Positions 23,289 through 34,911 of a DNA stretch of 64,000 bases are shown piece by piece. The DNA lies in assembly GCA_010093705.1 (NCBI GenBank), contig MU006090.1, forward strand, positions 4,056-68,055, written 5' to 3'. This DNA is from Patellaria atrata CBS 101060. Taxonomy: Eukaryota > Ascomycota > Dothideomycetes > Patellariales > Patellariaceae. A program made the position numbers and the translations under genes. The notes under the pieces were generated by a model. That model was not told where the DNA came from and searched no databases. It saw only the letters and a list, made by a program, of their open reading frames with translations. How positions within the stretch are numbered: the first letter of the stretch is position 1; each line of letters begins with the position of its first letter.

Positions 23289-24815
23289 ATGAAGCGTAAG
23301 ACGGAGCCTCAGATTTTCGACGGGAAGGCGATGCGCGAGATCTGGCAACCTCACGATCCCGATGGCGACGATGACCCACACATCATAGAACGCAATCGAT
23401 ACAACAATCAAGGCCACCCAACGTTCAAGATCTTCTGCAGCGACGTTGGCGAAATCATCATTGGCAAGAAGGAGCCTCCAAAATATTGTTATCTTGATGA
23501 TAAAGCCGCCTGTGATATTCTTTTCTCTCCTCGTTACAGCGCGGCCGAGAAGGGCAAATATTGGCCGTATGACTTCGAACAACGTGGTATCATCCGTTCT
23601 AACCGCCCAAATCGCGGTCGCCCCGCTTTGGATGCCAATGGAAACCCTCGTTCAGCTCCCAAGAGGGATGGTATCTATATATTCTCGGGCGAACCAGCGG
23701 AACTCATTGATCATTCTCGCCGTCGGGGTGCAAAGTTTATGACCACCATCAAAGAGGTCAGGGATGCTGCAAGGGCGGCCGTTCTTCGGACAGCGCCTAG
23801 CACCAACGATTTCTGGCAGAAGTTCGATGAAGTGAATGATCCTGATCAATCAATGAATACGGAAGATGATGATAAGTTTATAGAGATGGATGCTCATCAG
23901 TCCCACAAGGAATCGCCTCCTGGATCCTTCAATCTCGGAGAACCTTTATCTTCCAAACGTGTTCGTCGCACAGGCTTCAGCTCCCCATCCATCGAAGTTA
24001 CCAGCTCTCCAGGGTATAGGCGAACCCGTGTTGACACAGATTTCGAAGAGCAGGCCAGGAGGATTGAAGCTTTAGAAGCTGAGAGCGAGACTCTCCGAAC
24101 TCAGGTGGCATCGTATAAGCGTTCTTCCGAAGCTTTCAAGGCAGCAAATGATACCTTAAACAAGGACCTCGCCCATGCGAGAGATAGCTACGAGAACGCT
24201 ACCGATAATCTCGCTGATCTCAGGGCACGGATTCATCATCTTCAATCCCAGTACGACGATCTCAAGGCTGAGAAGGCGCGTCTCCAACAAGCGCTCAATG
24301 TAATCCAAACATCTGTTACTAGGAACAATACAGGTGATGCAGGCGTCCTCCAGAATTCTGAAGCTATTTCGGTGGATATCCAGGTCCTCCAACAGAATCT
24401 CGAAACAGCGCAAACCCAAGCCCACACATATCAGCAGCGTATTACTCAACTCGAAAATGATATTACGTCAATGAAATCTACCTTAGCCGAATCTGAGACT
24501 AATCGCAACGCGGACAGCCGCCAGAAAGCAAAGGACCTTGTTCAAACCAAGAAAGAGCGTGACGCATTCCGTGATGTTGCTCTCAAACTCTTCTCCGACA
24601 GGCATGATGAGGCCGTCAAGTTGCAAGTTGCATATCAGAACCTCATAGCTGCGAATCCTGATATCGAAGCGTCAACTCCTAGGATAGGAGAGAGGGAGCT
24701 AATTGAAAAACATACCGAGATCAAGACGATGTTGGAGGAAATTGAAGCGAACTTTGCTGGCAAGGGTTTAGTAGATGAGTGGAAGGCTTTCGAAAATGAT
24801 GCTCTCAATTACTGA
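23289..24815 (+). CDS. Unrecognised protein with C-terminal coiled coil
   Basis: Single exon, 508 aa. Residues 1-165 look globular, with aromatic-rich stretches such as CSDVGEIIIGKKEPPKYCYL and GKYWPYDFEQRGIIRSNRPN. A disordered acidic/Ser-Pro segment follows (SMNTEDDDKF, SSPSIEVTSSPGYRR). Residues about 255-490 form long heptad coiled coils (RRIEALEAESETLRTQ, LRARIHHLQSQYDDLKAEKA, QNLETAQTQAHTYQQRITQ). No signal peptide or membrane segment is present. I do not recognise a named family; a structural or scaffold role is only inference. The uninterrupted 1.5-kb frame with strong domain periodicity makes it a real gene. Confidence 0.85.
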   Translation: MKRKTEPQIFDGKAMREIWQPHDPDGDDDPHIIERNRYNNQGHPTFKIFCSDVGEIIIGKKEPPKYCYLDDKAACDILFSPRYSAAEKGKYWPYDFEQRGIIRSNRPNRGRPALDANGNPRSAPKRDGIYIFSGEPAELIDHSRRRGAKFMTTIKEVRDAARAAVLRTAPSTNDFWQKFDEVNDPDQSMNTEDDDKFIEMDAHQSHKESPPGSFNLGEPLSSKRVRRTGFSSPSIEVTSSPGYRRTRVDTDFEEQARRIEALEAESETLRTQVASYKRSSEAFKAANDTLNKDLAHARDSYENATDNLADLRARIHHLQSQYDDLKAEKARLQQALNVIQTSVTRNNTGDAGVLQNSEAISVDIQVLQQNLETAQTQAHTYQQRITQLENDITSMKSTLAESETNRNADSRQKAKDLVQTKKERDAFRDVALKLFSDRHDEAVKLQVAYQNLIAANPDIEASTPRIGERELIEKHTEIKTMLEEIEANFAGKGLVDEWKAFENDALNY

Positions 24816-27082
24816 GCGCCTGCTACCCTCGGCCACCAAGTTCATTCTACGTTATATCCAGTTGATGTCAGGTTATAGGCTACATCGAGGACTCATACAG
24901 GGATTGGATTGATCTATTATAGTTCCGGGGCGGCTCCCCCTTTCTTCTTTTCTTGTTCACGGTTGGGTCAATTGCTCTTATTGAAATCCTCTCTTAATCT
25001 AGTTCCTGTACAAATATACTATCATATCCCCTAGCATTCCACTACATAATCTGACAAACACCCCAAAGGTTTCTTGATTAAAAGAGTATTAGCCCGGTAT
25101 TTAATGTTAAAGTACCATTGAATAACATATAAAATTGGAGAAAAGTTGCCTTGGAGATGCAAACTAAAAAATATAGTGAAAGTAATACCTACTGACATGT
25201 TACGGAAGCCAGCCTATTTGAAACCAATAACGAGGGCAATTTACCATATATTTTACAGTAGACACGAGACGACTTACTGAAAATCTCATTATTGTTTATT
25301 TTATATCTCGCAGCGCCCTGACGCATCGAAACGCTTTTCATGAGTTCTCAATTTCCGTCTTTACTAATACATGGCTGTACTAAACATGCATGGAGAAAAA
25401 AAGGATAAGTACAGTGAGGTGTGACATACAGGGCTGATGATATTGAACTTTAAGAAAGGGCAAGGTAGGCCATAAAAAGCATGGCATATAGCCATTCGCG
25501 GGTCCCGTCTTCTTTTCCTCCGCCTTGGATTGTCCATGATCTAGTAATCGAGAAGTCACCATCAGTAACCCACTTTATCAAAGCAGGCATTCTTGTAGTG
25601 CCGAACATCAGAATCAATCTAATAAAGAAACCGTAATGCTGATAGGGATGCTGTATATATGACTAGATGATTGTTATCTATGGGCTTTCGAGATACGTAT
25701 ACCGCTAATCTCATCGTACTGATAGATCTTAGTAAATACTTCATATTTACCAACCACTGATTGGACGACCTATTTTATACTGATCATATAGTTAGTCTCT
25801 TTCCAGACTACCAACCTTTCGTAGGACTATATCCCACCCCCAGGAAGTAACTAAAGCTCTACTTCAGCACACCACCTTAATCACCCCCTCCTTTGGAATG
25901 GAAAAATGGGTTCCTATCCAACGGAAATTTCTATAGAACGTGACGTCGAGTGATCCAGAACGAATATAATCATAAGAGTTAGAACTTGATCACCAATCGC
26001 TATAAGCCACACCTATTTGCATGGTACGCTCCGAGAACATCGCCCCGATATGTGATCCAACGTAGATAAGACATGTAGGTTTCCTACCAACGAATGATAA
26101 GTGGTTGGTCCTTCTTTTCTTCTCCAGACAACGATTCTTCAAGAATATTAGTACGGTCAAAATCCTCTCATACTTCGTGTCTCTTTCCTCATTAATACTA
26201 TTCAGGATAAAACAATACGTCGGAGTCGAGCTAGAGCTTTTCGAATATACCGCTTAGAAAGTTCAATTACTGCAATAGGGCGTTCTTGATGCAACTACTG
26301 ATATTTGAGTTGGGATTAGACTTTACGCATAAAACAGCATAGTCCGCGCTCCCCTAGAATAGAAGGGAAATTATTGAAGGATATGGAATTGAGATTAAGT
26401 TAGAGGCCACTAAAAAGTTGACTCGTGAGGCAGCTGAATTGATACTCGAGTATTAGGACAAAAATACTAGTACTCCAGTTACCAGCAAGACCGCGGACAG
26501 ATATATCGAGAGTCGCTTTGAAAAGTGCTTCTTTGGGCTAAGTCGCTGTCTTGCGATCTCTCGTTCTGGAATTCATCTCTCCGTGTTTCTTCGCGGTCTT
26601 GTCGACTTGGTTCTTCATACCCTGTATTCGTAAGCAGCTGCTAGTGTGTCATTTGTACCGTATAACTGTACGGATAACTTGAAAGGGGAGATATCTGAGA
26701 ACGGAGGAGGATGTTGGCAGTTTGCAGTCCCGATTGACATACGATTACATAAGGTACGGGTACTGTACCGAATTTTTTATTACAGTACGCTATCTACGCT
26801 GCTCCGGGCAATGGTCCATCCACTGCCTCAACTCAATTATTTGAAGGTCAACATCCTTCCCGTCTCCTTCGCCTGTTCTCCATGTTGTCGACATACAACA
26901 GTCCCGTCACCCGTTCCACTCGTTCTCTGGTTCTCTGTTCCGCTATCTGCTCTCATAGCTCGTAGCGAATCCGAATCCGAATCCGCTCGTCTGGTATCGT
27001 CTCGTCTCATTCGTATTCGTATATTGTATAAGTCCTTGTATATAGTCTTTCGTTTTCCAATGCCATTCTTCTTCATATAGTC
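24816..27082. other. 2.3-kb gene-poor, AT-rich stretch
   Basis: Only short open frames without motifs. No tRNA, repeat array or element was recognised. The last 120 bp carry short direct repeats (GAATCC three times near 26967-26983, GTCTC twice) in what should be the carboxypeptidase 5'UTR. Confidence 0.5.
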
Positions 27083-29297
27083 ATGAGGGTGAGCAATGCC
27101 TCACATCTTCGTTGTGGTTATTATTGATGTTCTGACCTGAATATAACAGTGTCTGCAGCTCCTCTTAGTACTGCTTGCCATCTTTAGCTTCCTCACGACT
27201 TCCACGGCTCAATACCCTCCCTCAGTATCGAATACAACTCGTATCAATTCCCCTATAAATCCCAACATCTCCATCATATATAAATCTCCGGATCCGGGAA
27301 CATGTACCACAGTCTTCGATGCTCAGAAACAGTTCACTGGTTATGTACGCCTACCACCGTTTACGCTTGCTCCAATCCAACAGAACTATTCTATCAATAC
27401 ATTCTTCTGGTTCATTGAGGCAAGAGAGGATCCGGAATCAGCTCCTCTTACAATATGGTTAAATGGAGGACCTGGGTCGAGTAGCTTGATAGGGTTATTT
27501 CAAGAGACCGGGCCATGTGAAGTTGTTCAAATGGCAGATGGCAGCTATGGGACGCAAGCGCGGTTGTGGGGCTGGGATAGGAGCTCAAACATTTTATTCG
27601 TCGATCAACCAGCTCAGGTTGGACTTTCTTATGACTCTCTACACGACAAAACCGTAGACTTGATTCAGAATAAGTACTTTGAGCCGCCCATCCGACGACC
27701 CGCTGGTGCTCCCTCGTGGAATTTCTTGAATGGTACCTTCAGCAGTGACAATCCATACTCGACTACAAACACCTCGGAGATATCAGCGCATGCGATTTGG
27801 CACTTTCTACAAGGCTTCTTGTCAACGTTTCCTCAGTACAATCCTGGGACAAGACCGAATGCTACCACAACATCCCCGACAGGAGTGAACCTCTTTGCGG
27901 AGAGTTACGGCGGCATGTACGGTCCAATTTTTGCCGATTTGTTCGAAGAGAAGAACCGTCAGCGCCTGGATGGTACGATCTCACTTAACAATACGCTAGA
28001 GATCAGACTTGTATCGTTAGGGATCATCAATGGATGTGTCGACGATCTTGTTCAGGGGCCTTTCTATCCCCGGTTTGCTTTCAATAATACGTATGGAATA
28101 CAAACGCTTGATAATACCGGAATGATTAATACCTTGTATGAATGGTCACGGAGTGGAGGCTGTCAAGAACTACTCAGGCGATGTCGTGCTGCTCTTATTC
28201 AACTTGATCCTGAAGGCCAGGGAGACATAGAAAGCGTCAACACTCTGTGTCGTCAAGCTACAAATCAGTGTTACACTAAAGTCACCTACCCCGGTATTGG
28301 CAATAAGAGTCCCTATGACATCCGACAGGACTTCCCGTCACCATTTCCCCCAAGCGATTTCTTAGAATACCTCAATACGGCGCAGGTTCAAAAGTCCATC
28401 GGTACCCCCTTGAACTTTACAATGACTAGCGGCGCAGTGTACGAAGCGTTTGCATTCAGTAGGTTTATGAAGCCGCTTCTAACATGTTTGGTACTAACCC
28501 TCGAAATAGCCGGTGACCACGCAACCAATGCTCCCCTTCCCGCTCTCGCCCGACTTCTAGCCTCCAACATCCGCATCGCCTTTGTCTATGGCGATGCCGA
28601 CTATATCTGCAACTGGCTAGGTGGTGAAGCTATCTCTTTTTCTCTCGCTGACGCCATCCCCACCTACATGACGGCGTTTCCGGCGGCCGGTTATGCCGAT
28701 ATCATCGTGAACAGCTCTTACATCGGCGGTGCAGTACGTCAGTACGGCAATCTCTCTTTCTCACGCATCTATGATGCTGGCCACCTCGTCCCGGCGTACC
28801 AACCTGAAACCGCATTTACAGTGTTTACGAGGATCATTACGGGCACGGATATTGGGACAGGGGAGACTGTGGATCTAACAAATTTTAGAACCACAGGACC
28901 ACGTAACGCAACATTCTTGAATAGCCATTCCGAAGACGCGAACCGTGATCCTGTATGCTGGGTCCGTGACTTTAACAGCACTTGCGACCCGACAGAGACG
29001 CTTGAGCTCATAGCGCAGAACAAGGGTGTTGTGCTGAACGGCATCTTATTCGAAGATGCTGATGATTATGAACCGCCAGCTTCGAGTGTGCGGGCCGGCG
29101 TGCCGGGGAGCCCTATCCTAAGCAGCACCAGTTTCACCGGTACTGTTACCAGCACGATTCCACCGACGGGAGTTTATGTTGCTACGGCGACGGCGAAACC
29201 AACGAGGACAGGCAGCCCGGCTGTCAGATCGGTCGTGGGAGTGGATTGGGGTTGGCTAGGTTTAGGGCTGGGGTTGTTCGTCAGCATAGGTGTGTAG
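27083..29297 (+). CDS. Secreted serine carboxypeptidase (S10 family)
   Basis: Three exons: 27083-27088 (ATGAGG only), 27150-28458 and 28510-29297, giving 700 aa. Joining the 6-nt first exon across a 61-nt intron yields signal peptide MRCLQLLLVLLAIFSFLTTS. Catalytic residues are Ser254 in ESYGGM, Asp467 in VYGDADYICNW and His530 in DAGHLVP. WLNGGPGSSS is the S10 oxyanion/substrate motif. The second intron (28459-28509) is 51 nt, a multiple of three without a stop, and would be missed by frame alone; its TACTAAC branch box and homology across AFTGDHA support removal. The hydrophobic C-terminal tail (VDWGWLGLGLGLFVSIGV) suggests a GPI anchor or membrane tether. Expected role is removal of C-terminal residues from extracellular peptides at acid pH. 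Confidence 0.93.
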
Positions 29298-29986
29298 AAC
29301 TAACAGGAAACGGGAGCAGTTACATGGCGTTTGTTACTTTTTGTTTCAGTTCACGGGAATTATCAAGGGACAAAAGTTATATACCCTAGGCGTTGGACGT
29401 GGTTTTGTCGCTTCGCTGCTGTAAGCATGAGATGATTGCGTTGTATATATTCCTTTGCTGGGCCACATGGACGATGACAATGACTGTACTGTACAGTCCA
29501 CGCGGTGCAAGCTTCTCAGTAGAGTTGGGTGTTTATTACAAATAACAACCTTTACCAAGCTATCTTGATTTACTTTGCGATTGAAGAAGTCTCCAAATTG
29601 TTCAATCCAAGCTTCCCAATCCTTGTTTTTAGAATGGGCTAAAAGTAATCCGCTGGAAGATACCAACCCCATATTAGACACGGACTAGACACAGTGAGGC
29701 TAGCATTATCCACCGTATCAGGATTTTCAAAGCAGATGACGTGAAACAATCTTTGTGGGACATCTCCTCTTCCAGTTATTGGTACTTGAGTTTCTACTCA
29801 CATTGTCCATACGAGCCGGGTTCGTCGTAGCACCAACGTATGGGTATAGACAGCACCTTATCGCAGCGGCGAGAGCAGCACTTACGCTCTAGTCCTATAA
29901 TACTACGACGGATGAGGCCATGCAACATCTGACGGAATAATAGTAAAAGCTGGCGTTTCTGCTACTTGACTGAACTTAGTTCCCTT
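29298..29986. other. Convergent 3' spacer
   Basis: 689 bp between the carboxypeptidase stop and the stop of the Cys-Pro-motif gene. A minus-strand open frame (29346-29681) has no recognisable feature. Nothing else seen. Confidence 0.5.
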
Positions 29987-31676
29987 TTAGGTCTTATCGC
30001 CGTACCCCATCTGTGCCAGCAGTCTGATCGCTGATGCTTGAGAGTAGCCAATGAAGACCGGACCGTTGAATACCATCTGGGGCGCTGTTGACTTCACTGC
30101 TTTGCCAGTTAAAGAGTCCTGCGGTGACTGTTCAGCTGGGTAGAGATTAGAAATGAAGGCAGGTTGGGGCGTTGGCTGGCCCGGTGAATCAACACGCCGT
30201 AATCCTGGCGTTTCGACATGTTGAGTTGTGGAGGGTGTTGCAGCTCTCATCTTAGTATGATCAAAGGGACACTTCTGTGCAGCATCCGCCGCTTTTTCAT
30301 CAAGGTCATTAGTGGGCTCGGGGAACCTTGTACCGGTGCTTTCTAGAATGTGATATTTAGCAGGAACGGATATTCCCCACGGGCGGCTAGGGGACTCTCC
30401 CACGCGAACCTCTTTCAGGGGCCGGTCAAAACGGGGTTGTCGATCTTCTTCCACACGGGGACTTTGCTCATCGTACTCATTTTGGCCGTTTTTAAGACTC
30501 GTACTGACATCATGCGCCCAGTCTCGAACCTTCTCGTTGGACTTGTCGTCTTCAACCGCCACCTCGTCTTCCAGTTTATCTGGCAGAAGAGACTGATGTT
30601 TCTCTCCGAGTCCTTGGATCATGCTGACCAGATTGCCATACTTTGCGTCCAGCTTACGTATGCTTTCTGCATTCATCTGATGGCTTTTTACACACACCTC
30701 GTGACTACGTGGAATCTCATGCTTGTGTTTCTCAAAGTACTGTGCCACCTCTTCCGGAGAGTGTTGGTCCAAGAATCGGATAGGACATACGGCAGCAGAT
30801 CCATCTACAGAGGTGGCGGGAGATGCTGAGTCTAACCCGCAGATCTCAGCACGTATAGGATCATGGAAAGAAGCTCGTTTAGACCTTAACGTGCTTGATC
30901 CTCGTCGAGAATGAGAGCTTCGTGGGGTAGTGACACTCTGCCGAGTATATGTCGAGCCAGTCCGAGTATGAGGTCGGCTTTTATTGAGCTTATTGAAGGG
31001 GCATCTCAACCTACTGGGTGTTCCTGCTGTGGTAAAATCCTGCTCTAGGCCAGGAGATGCGAGGCCGTTATCGGTAGAATTTCCACCCCATATTGTTACG
31101 TCTACACCACTGTTCGGCTGTTCTTGACATTTACGCCCTAGAACTCCGATTTCAGCCTGACGTACTTTATACGCTCGCGTTCGAGTGTCCGGATCGTGGC
31201 TTTTTGTTAAATGTTCGAGCCAGTCGAGATTTCCATTCTGCTGCGATGAGCCTGCTTGCTCTAACTCGTCTAGAAAAATTGGAAAATCTTGAGACGATGT
31301 CGCTGGAGATGCACTTTTCAGAAGCGTGAGGTACTGGATGGATAATATGTTAGTTGGGACCATAGAACTTGTGATTCGACTGAAAGAGATAATTTGTTGG
31401 GAAAAAGGTCAGAGTCAATTTGATAATTCTATCATCGCTGCTGAGCAGCTACAGATCTAGAGCTAAAGTGTTTCATCATACAGGTAAATATAGAGGCAAA
31501 GATAAGATCTTCCATTTAATAATGAATCGCCTTACCTGCTGCTTAGCCCACGCGAGTTTGTTTTCCAGGTTGCGATTCTCTTGCCAAAGTAACTTGTACT
31601 CTTGTGAAAGCGCTTCAAACCCCTCTTGAAGCTGTTGCAGGATGTTATCCGATGCCTGAGCGCCAGCAGTCGCCAT
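29987..31676 (-). CDS. Unrecognised protein with three Cys-Pro motifs
   Basis: Two exons, 31676-31536 and 31333-29987 (202-nt intron, phase 0, GTAAGG donor, CCATCCAG acceptor), giving 495 aa. The first exon is a short coiled coil (LQQLQEGFEALSQEYKLLWQ). The middle is basic, Ser/Thr-rich and disordered. A conserved-looking core reads CPIRFLDQHSPEEVAQYFEK then SHEVCVKSHQMNAESIRKL and LDAKYGNLVSMIQGLGEKH. Flanking it are RCPFNKLNK and KCPFDHTKM, so three CP[FI] motifs are spread over the chain. Cys-Pro is the core of heme regulatory motifs, and CPFDH keeps a nearby His, so redox or heme sensing is conceivable but unproven. No signal peptide. The ATG at 31676 is chosen because further upstream only TTG codons open the frame. 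Confidence 0.82.
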
Positions 31677-32230
31677 ATGTAAAGATTGCGAATCTTCTTT
31701 TGTCGGGTGGCTGCGCCTGTCGTACGGTGACAAAGATGGTGGAAAAAGACTACATTTGTGGCAATAATAGTTTGTGGCTTAGAAGATGGACACAATACTG
31801 GTAATTGTATCACATTTGCGGTGATTCTCGAAAAAGATGATCGATTTCGGGAGACGCGCGGAAGACAAAGATTGAAGAAGTCTATGAGGTATCTTGGAGT
31901 AGAATACCTTACTAAGCTTATCTCTAGGTCTAATCTAATATTACAGTACTGTAAGGTACTGTAAGGTAATAAGGTAATGGCCGCCTGCACTTTCCTTACC
32001 AATTTATTATATAACACAAACAACTTCCAACTTAGTTTATATCCTTCCATGAGTCTGGCCATACACTCTGATCACCGTCTTTTGCTGTAAATGCACATCA
32101 ATCGAGAAGAGCTGGCCTCTATATATCCATTGACCTCCCAAGTTCCAGCATAGAGTCCCACTCGTTCCAGGAACCACCGTATTGTTTATAAAACGCCCAT
32201 AAATATACCATAACATAGCTTTGCGGCCCA
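31677..32230. other. Divergent promoter region
   Basis: Shared upstream DNA of the Cys-Pro-motif gene and the prenyltransferase gene. It holds a small direct repeat, GTACTGTAAG-type, at 31945-31978. No gene seen. Confidence 0.55.
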
Positions 32231-33478
32231 ATGTCTTCGCTCCACCTCTCGAGATTCAGGAAATGGATACTACAGTCACCTCCTGTAGATTGGGCAATAC
32301 AACAACTGAGGGAAACCCTTGTAGGAGCTTTGCGACAAGGTCCTATACCTCAACATGTAGCATTCGTCATGGATGGAAACAGGCGCTTTGCAAGAAGCCA
32401 CCACATTGAGACAGTGGAAGGACACAATTTAGGATTCGAAGCACTAGCTAGAGTATATGACTTCCCTTCTGCTATATTACGTGTGTTTGCTGACTGAGGT
32501 GTGTTCGTTCTAGATCCTAGAAGTCTGTTATAAATCCGGCGTCAAAGTAGTCACCATATACGCTTTCAGTATCGAAAACTTCAAACGTTCAAAGTACGAA
32601 GTCGACGCGTTGATGGACATGGCAAAAGTCAAACTATCTCAAATGGCACAGCATGGGGATCTACTAGAGCAGTACGGAGCGAGCATAAGAGTTTTAGGGC
32701 AGAAGGAATTGGTAAAACCAGATGTCCTAGAAGCTATTGACAGAGCTGTATCCCTAACAGCTGGGAATAAGAAGTATGTCGGGGAAGTAGAGTCGAAAGT
32801 ACACATGATCAAGGACCTAACGTAACCCCTAGGGCAATCCTGAACGTCTGTTTCCCGTACACTTCCCGCGACGAAATCACTACATCAATCCGCAACACTG
32901 TCATAGACTTCTCTAAGCCTGATCCACCACCACTTAGGCGTCCTTTCTCGGAAAGCCACATTACCCGCAACATCCGTCAACAGAACCTCGGCACTGTAAC
33001 CGAAGAATCCCCCAACTTATCCCCCGATCCGTCCCCCTCGCTCAATCTAGTCGAACACCGTAATGCCGACGGTGCAAACTCTTCCAACACGTCCATCGCT
33101 TCCGCGATCTTCAATCACTCCGCCAGCCACACAGCAAACTCGTCCTCAACAACCCTAGAATCCGTCCAACATGGCAACAGTAACCTCCCGGATCCCGAGA
33201 AAATCAATGCGCAAACATTGACTGATCACATGTTCACGACGGGCACGCCCCCGCTCGACCTCCTGATCCGCACGTCAGGGGTGCAGAGGTTGAGCGATTT
33301 CATGCTTTGGCAGTGCCATGAAGAAACAGAAATTGTGTTTCTGGATTGTCTGTGGCCAGAATTTGATCTTTGGCATTTCTTGCCCGTGTTGGTGGAGTGG
33401 CAATGGGGTAGGAGGAAAGCGGAGGAGGCTGAAAGGAGCAGAGGCAGGGGTAGAGGGAAGCAAATCAAGGTCGCGTAA
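32231..33478 (+). CDS. RER2: Dehydrodolichyl diphosphate synthase (cis-prenyltransferase)
   Basis: Three exons: 32231-32452, 32514-32773 and 32833-33478, giving 375 aa. HVAFVMDGNRRFAR contains the catalytic Asp48. TIYAFSIENFKRSKYEVDAL and LNVCFPYTSRDEI are conserved conditions of the fold. RTSGVQRLSDFMLWQ carries the C-terminal catalytic Arg and the homo-type SGxxRLSDF signature. It extends farnesyl diphosphate with cis isoprene units to make dolichol for N-glycosylation and GPI anchors, at the ER or lipid droplets. A Ser/Asn-rich insertion of about 95 residues (roughly 190-285) interrupts the domain just before the last catalytic motif. Yeast has two paralogues, RER2 and SRT1; I cannot tell which this matches. 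The tail is basic (RGRGRGKQIK). Confidence 0.93.
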
Positions 33479-33758
33479 AACATTGGTGTGTGATGGCGAT
33501 CGCTTTTATTCTTTGTTATCTTGTGGTGTGGATGGTTAGACAAAATAGATTCGACTGGCGGATATACCCTCAACGCGCTCGAGCTAGAAAGGCTGGGAGC
33601 GTAAAATCATCGTGCATGGCATAGCGTTGTTCTATGGATCATTTCAGGAATAGGAGTAGGCTTAGGTTTTAGCAAGCAAATGAGTAAATGCATATCTCAT
33701 TTACAATTTCACTCGCCTCCCCAATTTCGTTCTCAGTAACCCCTATTGTCCTAATCTC

Positions 33759-34911
33759 TCACTTCTTCTTCTGCACCGCAATCCACATACGCACCCCTTT
33801 AGCACTGTCGTGCGCCGCGCGGAATACTTCTAATAATCAGCGACGCTAGAAATGATAAGAACGGGAAAATTGTTACTCACGCTGTCTTTCCGTCTCGTCC
33901 AACCCGCGCAGGAAATCCGCACCCTCCCCGATGGCGCCTCGAGGGTTGTGTGCTTGGTCAGCTATCACGGCCGCCCGTGTTTTGAGCGTCTGAGTTAGGT
34001 CTCAACGGTCAGGTTAACTCATTCTTGGTTGATGTATTCCCCTGGTTCCCATCGCGGTCGCTTTGTTGCCGGATTTGGCCCAAACTAACGCTGTAGAAGA
34101 GACCAAGGGGATAAACTGTGGTGGAATTTGATGGAAATAGACTCACGTCAGAGAGCGTATCTATCAAGTCTGGGTAAGGGTAGAGTTCGAGCATGCGCGC
34201 GCCGAGACCGTAAAAATGAGGCGCTAGTGCGCGGAGGTCCACAGTTTTTGGGTCCGCTTTCAGGGCGTTGAGGACACGGGGAGAGAGACAAGAAGGGTTA
34301 TCGAGCGTAATATTATTACTAGTAAGATTAGTGAGAGTATTCAAGGTCTAGAAAAAGAGAGAGGGGATGAAAGGTGCAAGAGAAACAAAGGAGAACTTCA
34401 ATTAAGATTTTAGGTAGGTTGGGTATGCCGCTATAGTTGACGGGAGGATTCCAGTCCACGCTACTATTATTTTGAGTTGAGTTGAAAAAATCAAGGAAAT
34501 GGATGGATCTCTGATAATCTTGGGGAATATGGGGAGTTCTAGACCAATCGTCCATGTGATCATGTTCTAGAAAAGGAAATATGAAAGGGTTAGAGGATAG
34601 GGAAGAGAAAGGAGGCATGAATTACCTGACCGCTAACATTTCACCCAGCCATAATGGAAGCTCAACTTTCGTGCCTTGCTTCATCTGGCGGAGAGAGGTC
34701 AGCGATATGCCTGGCTTATCGGTCCCAAAGTCTCACATCTTGCCCCAGATTACCGTCGATGTAACCCAGTCCGGGTACCGTGAGCTCGAATGTGCATGGT
34801 ACTTTCTATTATAGATATGAGCCACCGGTAGGAGTTGATTGGCTGGGAAGGTTGATCTGGTCATACTTGGGCGTCGGTGAGGATAGAATCTATGTCATAG
34901 TACGACGACAT
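33759..34911 (-). CDS. psf3: GINS complex subunit Psf3
   Basis: Six small exons: 34911-34867, 34805-34737, 34684-34626, 34318-34147, 33989-33881 and 33829-33759, giving 174 aa. The reconstructed protein starts MSSYYDIDSILTDAQ, continues CTFELTVPGLGYIDG and VELPLWLGEMLAV, then SPRVLNALKADPKTVDLRAL, HFYGLGARMLEL and FRAAHDSAKGV, all as in Psf3. GINS (Sld5-Psf1-Psf2-Psf3) joins Cdc45 and Mcm2-7 as the replicative CMG helicase. Four introns are 51-61 nt except a 156-nt one (33990-34146) and a 307-nt one (34319-34625). In the longest, the AG at 34320-34319 keeps frame while a stronger-looking pyrimidine-rich AG 29 nt earlier would cause an immediate stop. Converges with the prenyltransferase gene. 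Confidence 0.92.

Noticed and set aside
24816-27082. Possible mobile-element remnant in the gene-poor stretch
   Set aside because: I found no terminal repeats, target-site duplication or transposase-like translation; only base composition hinted at it.
31677-31733. Longer N-terminus for the Cys-Pro-motif protein
   Set aside because: The upstream extension would begin at TTG; the ATG at 31676 is the first conventional start.
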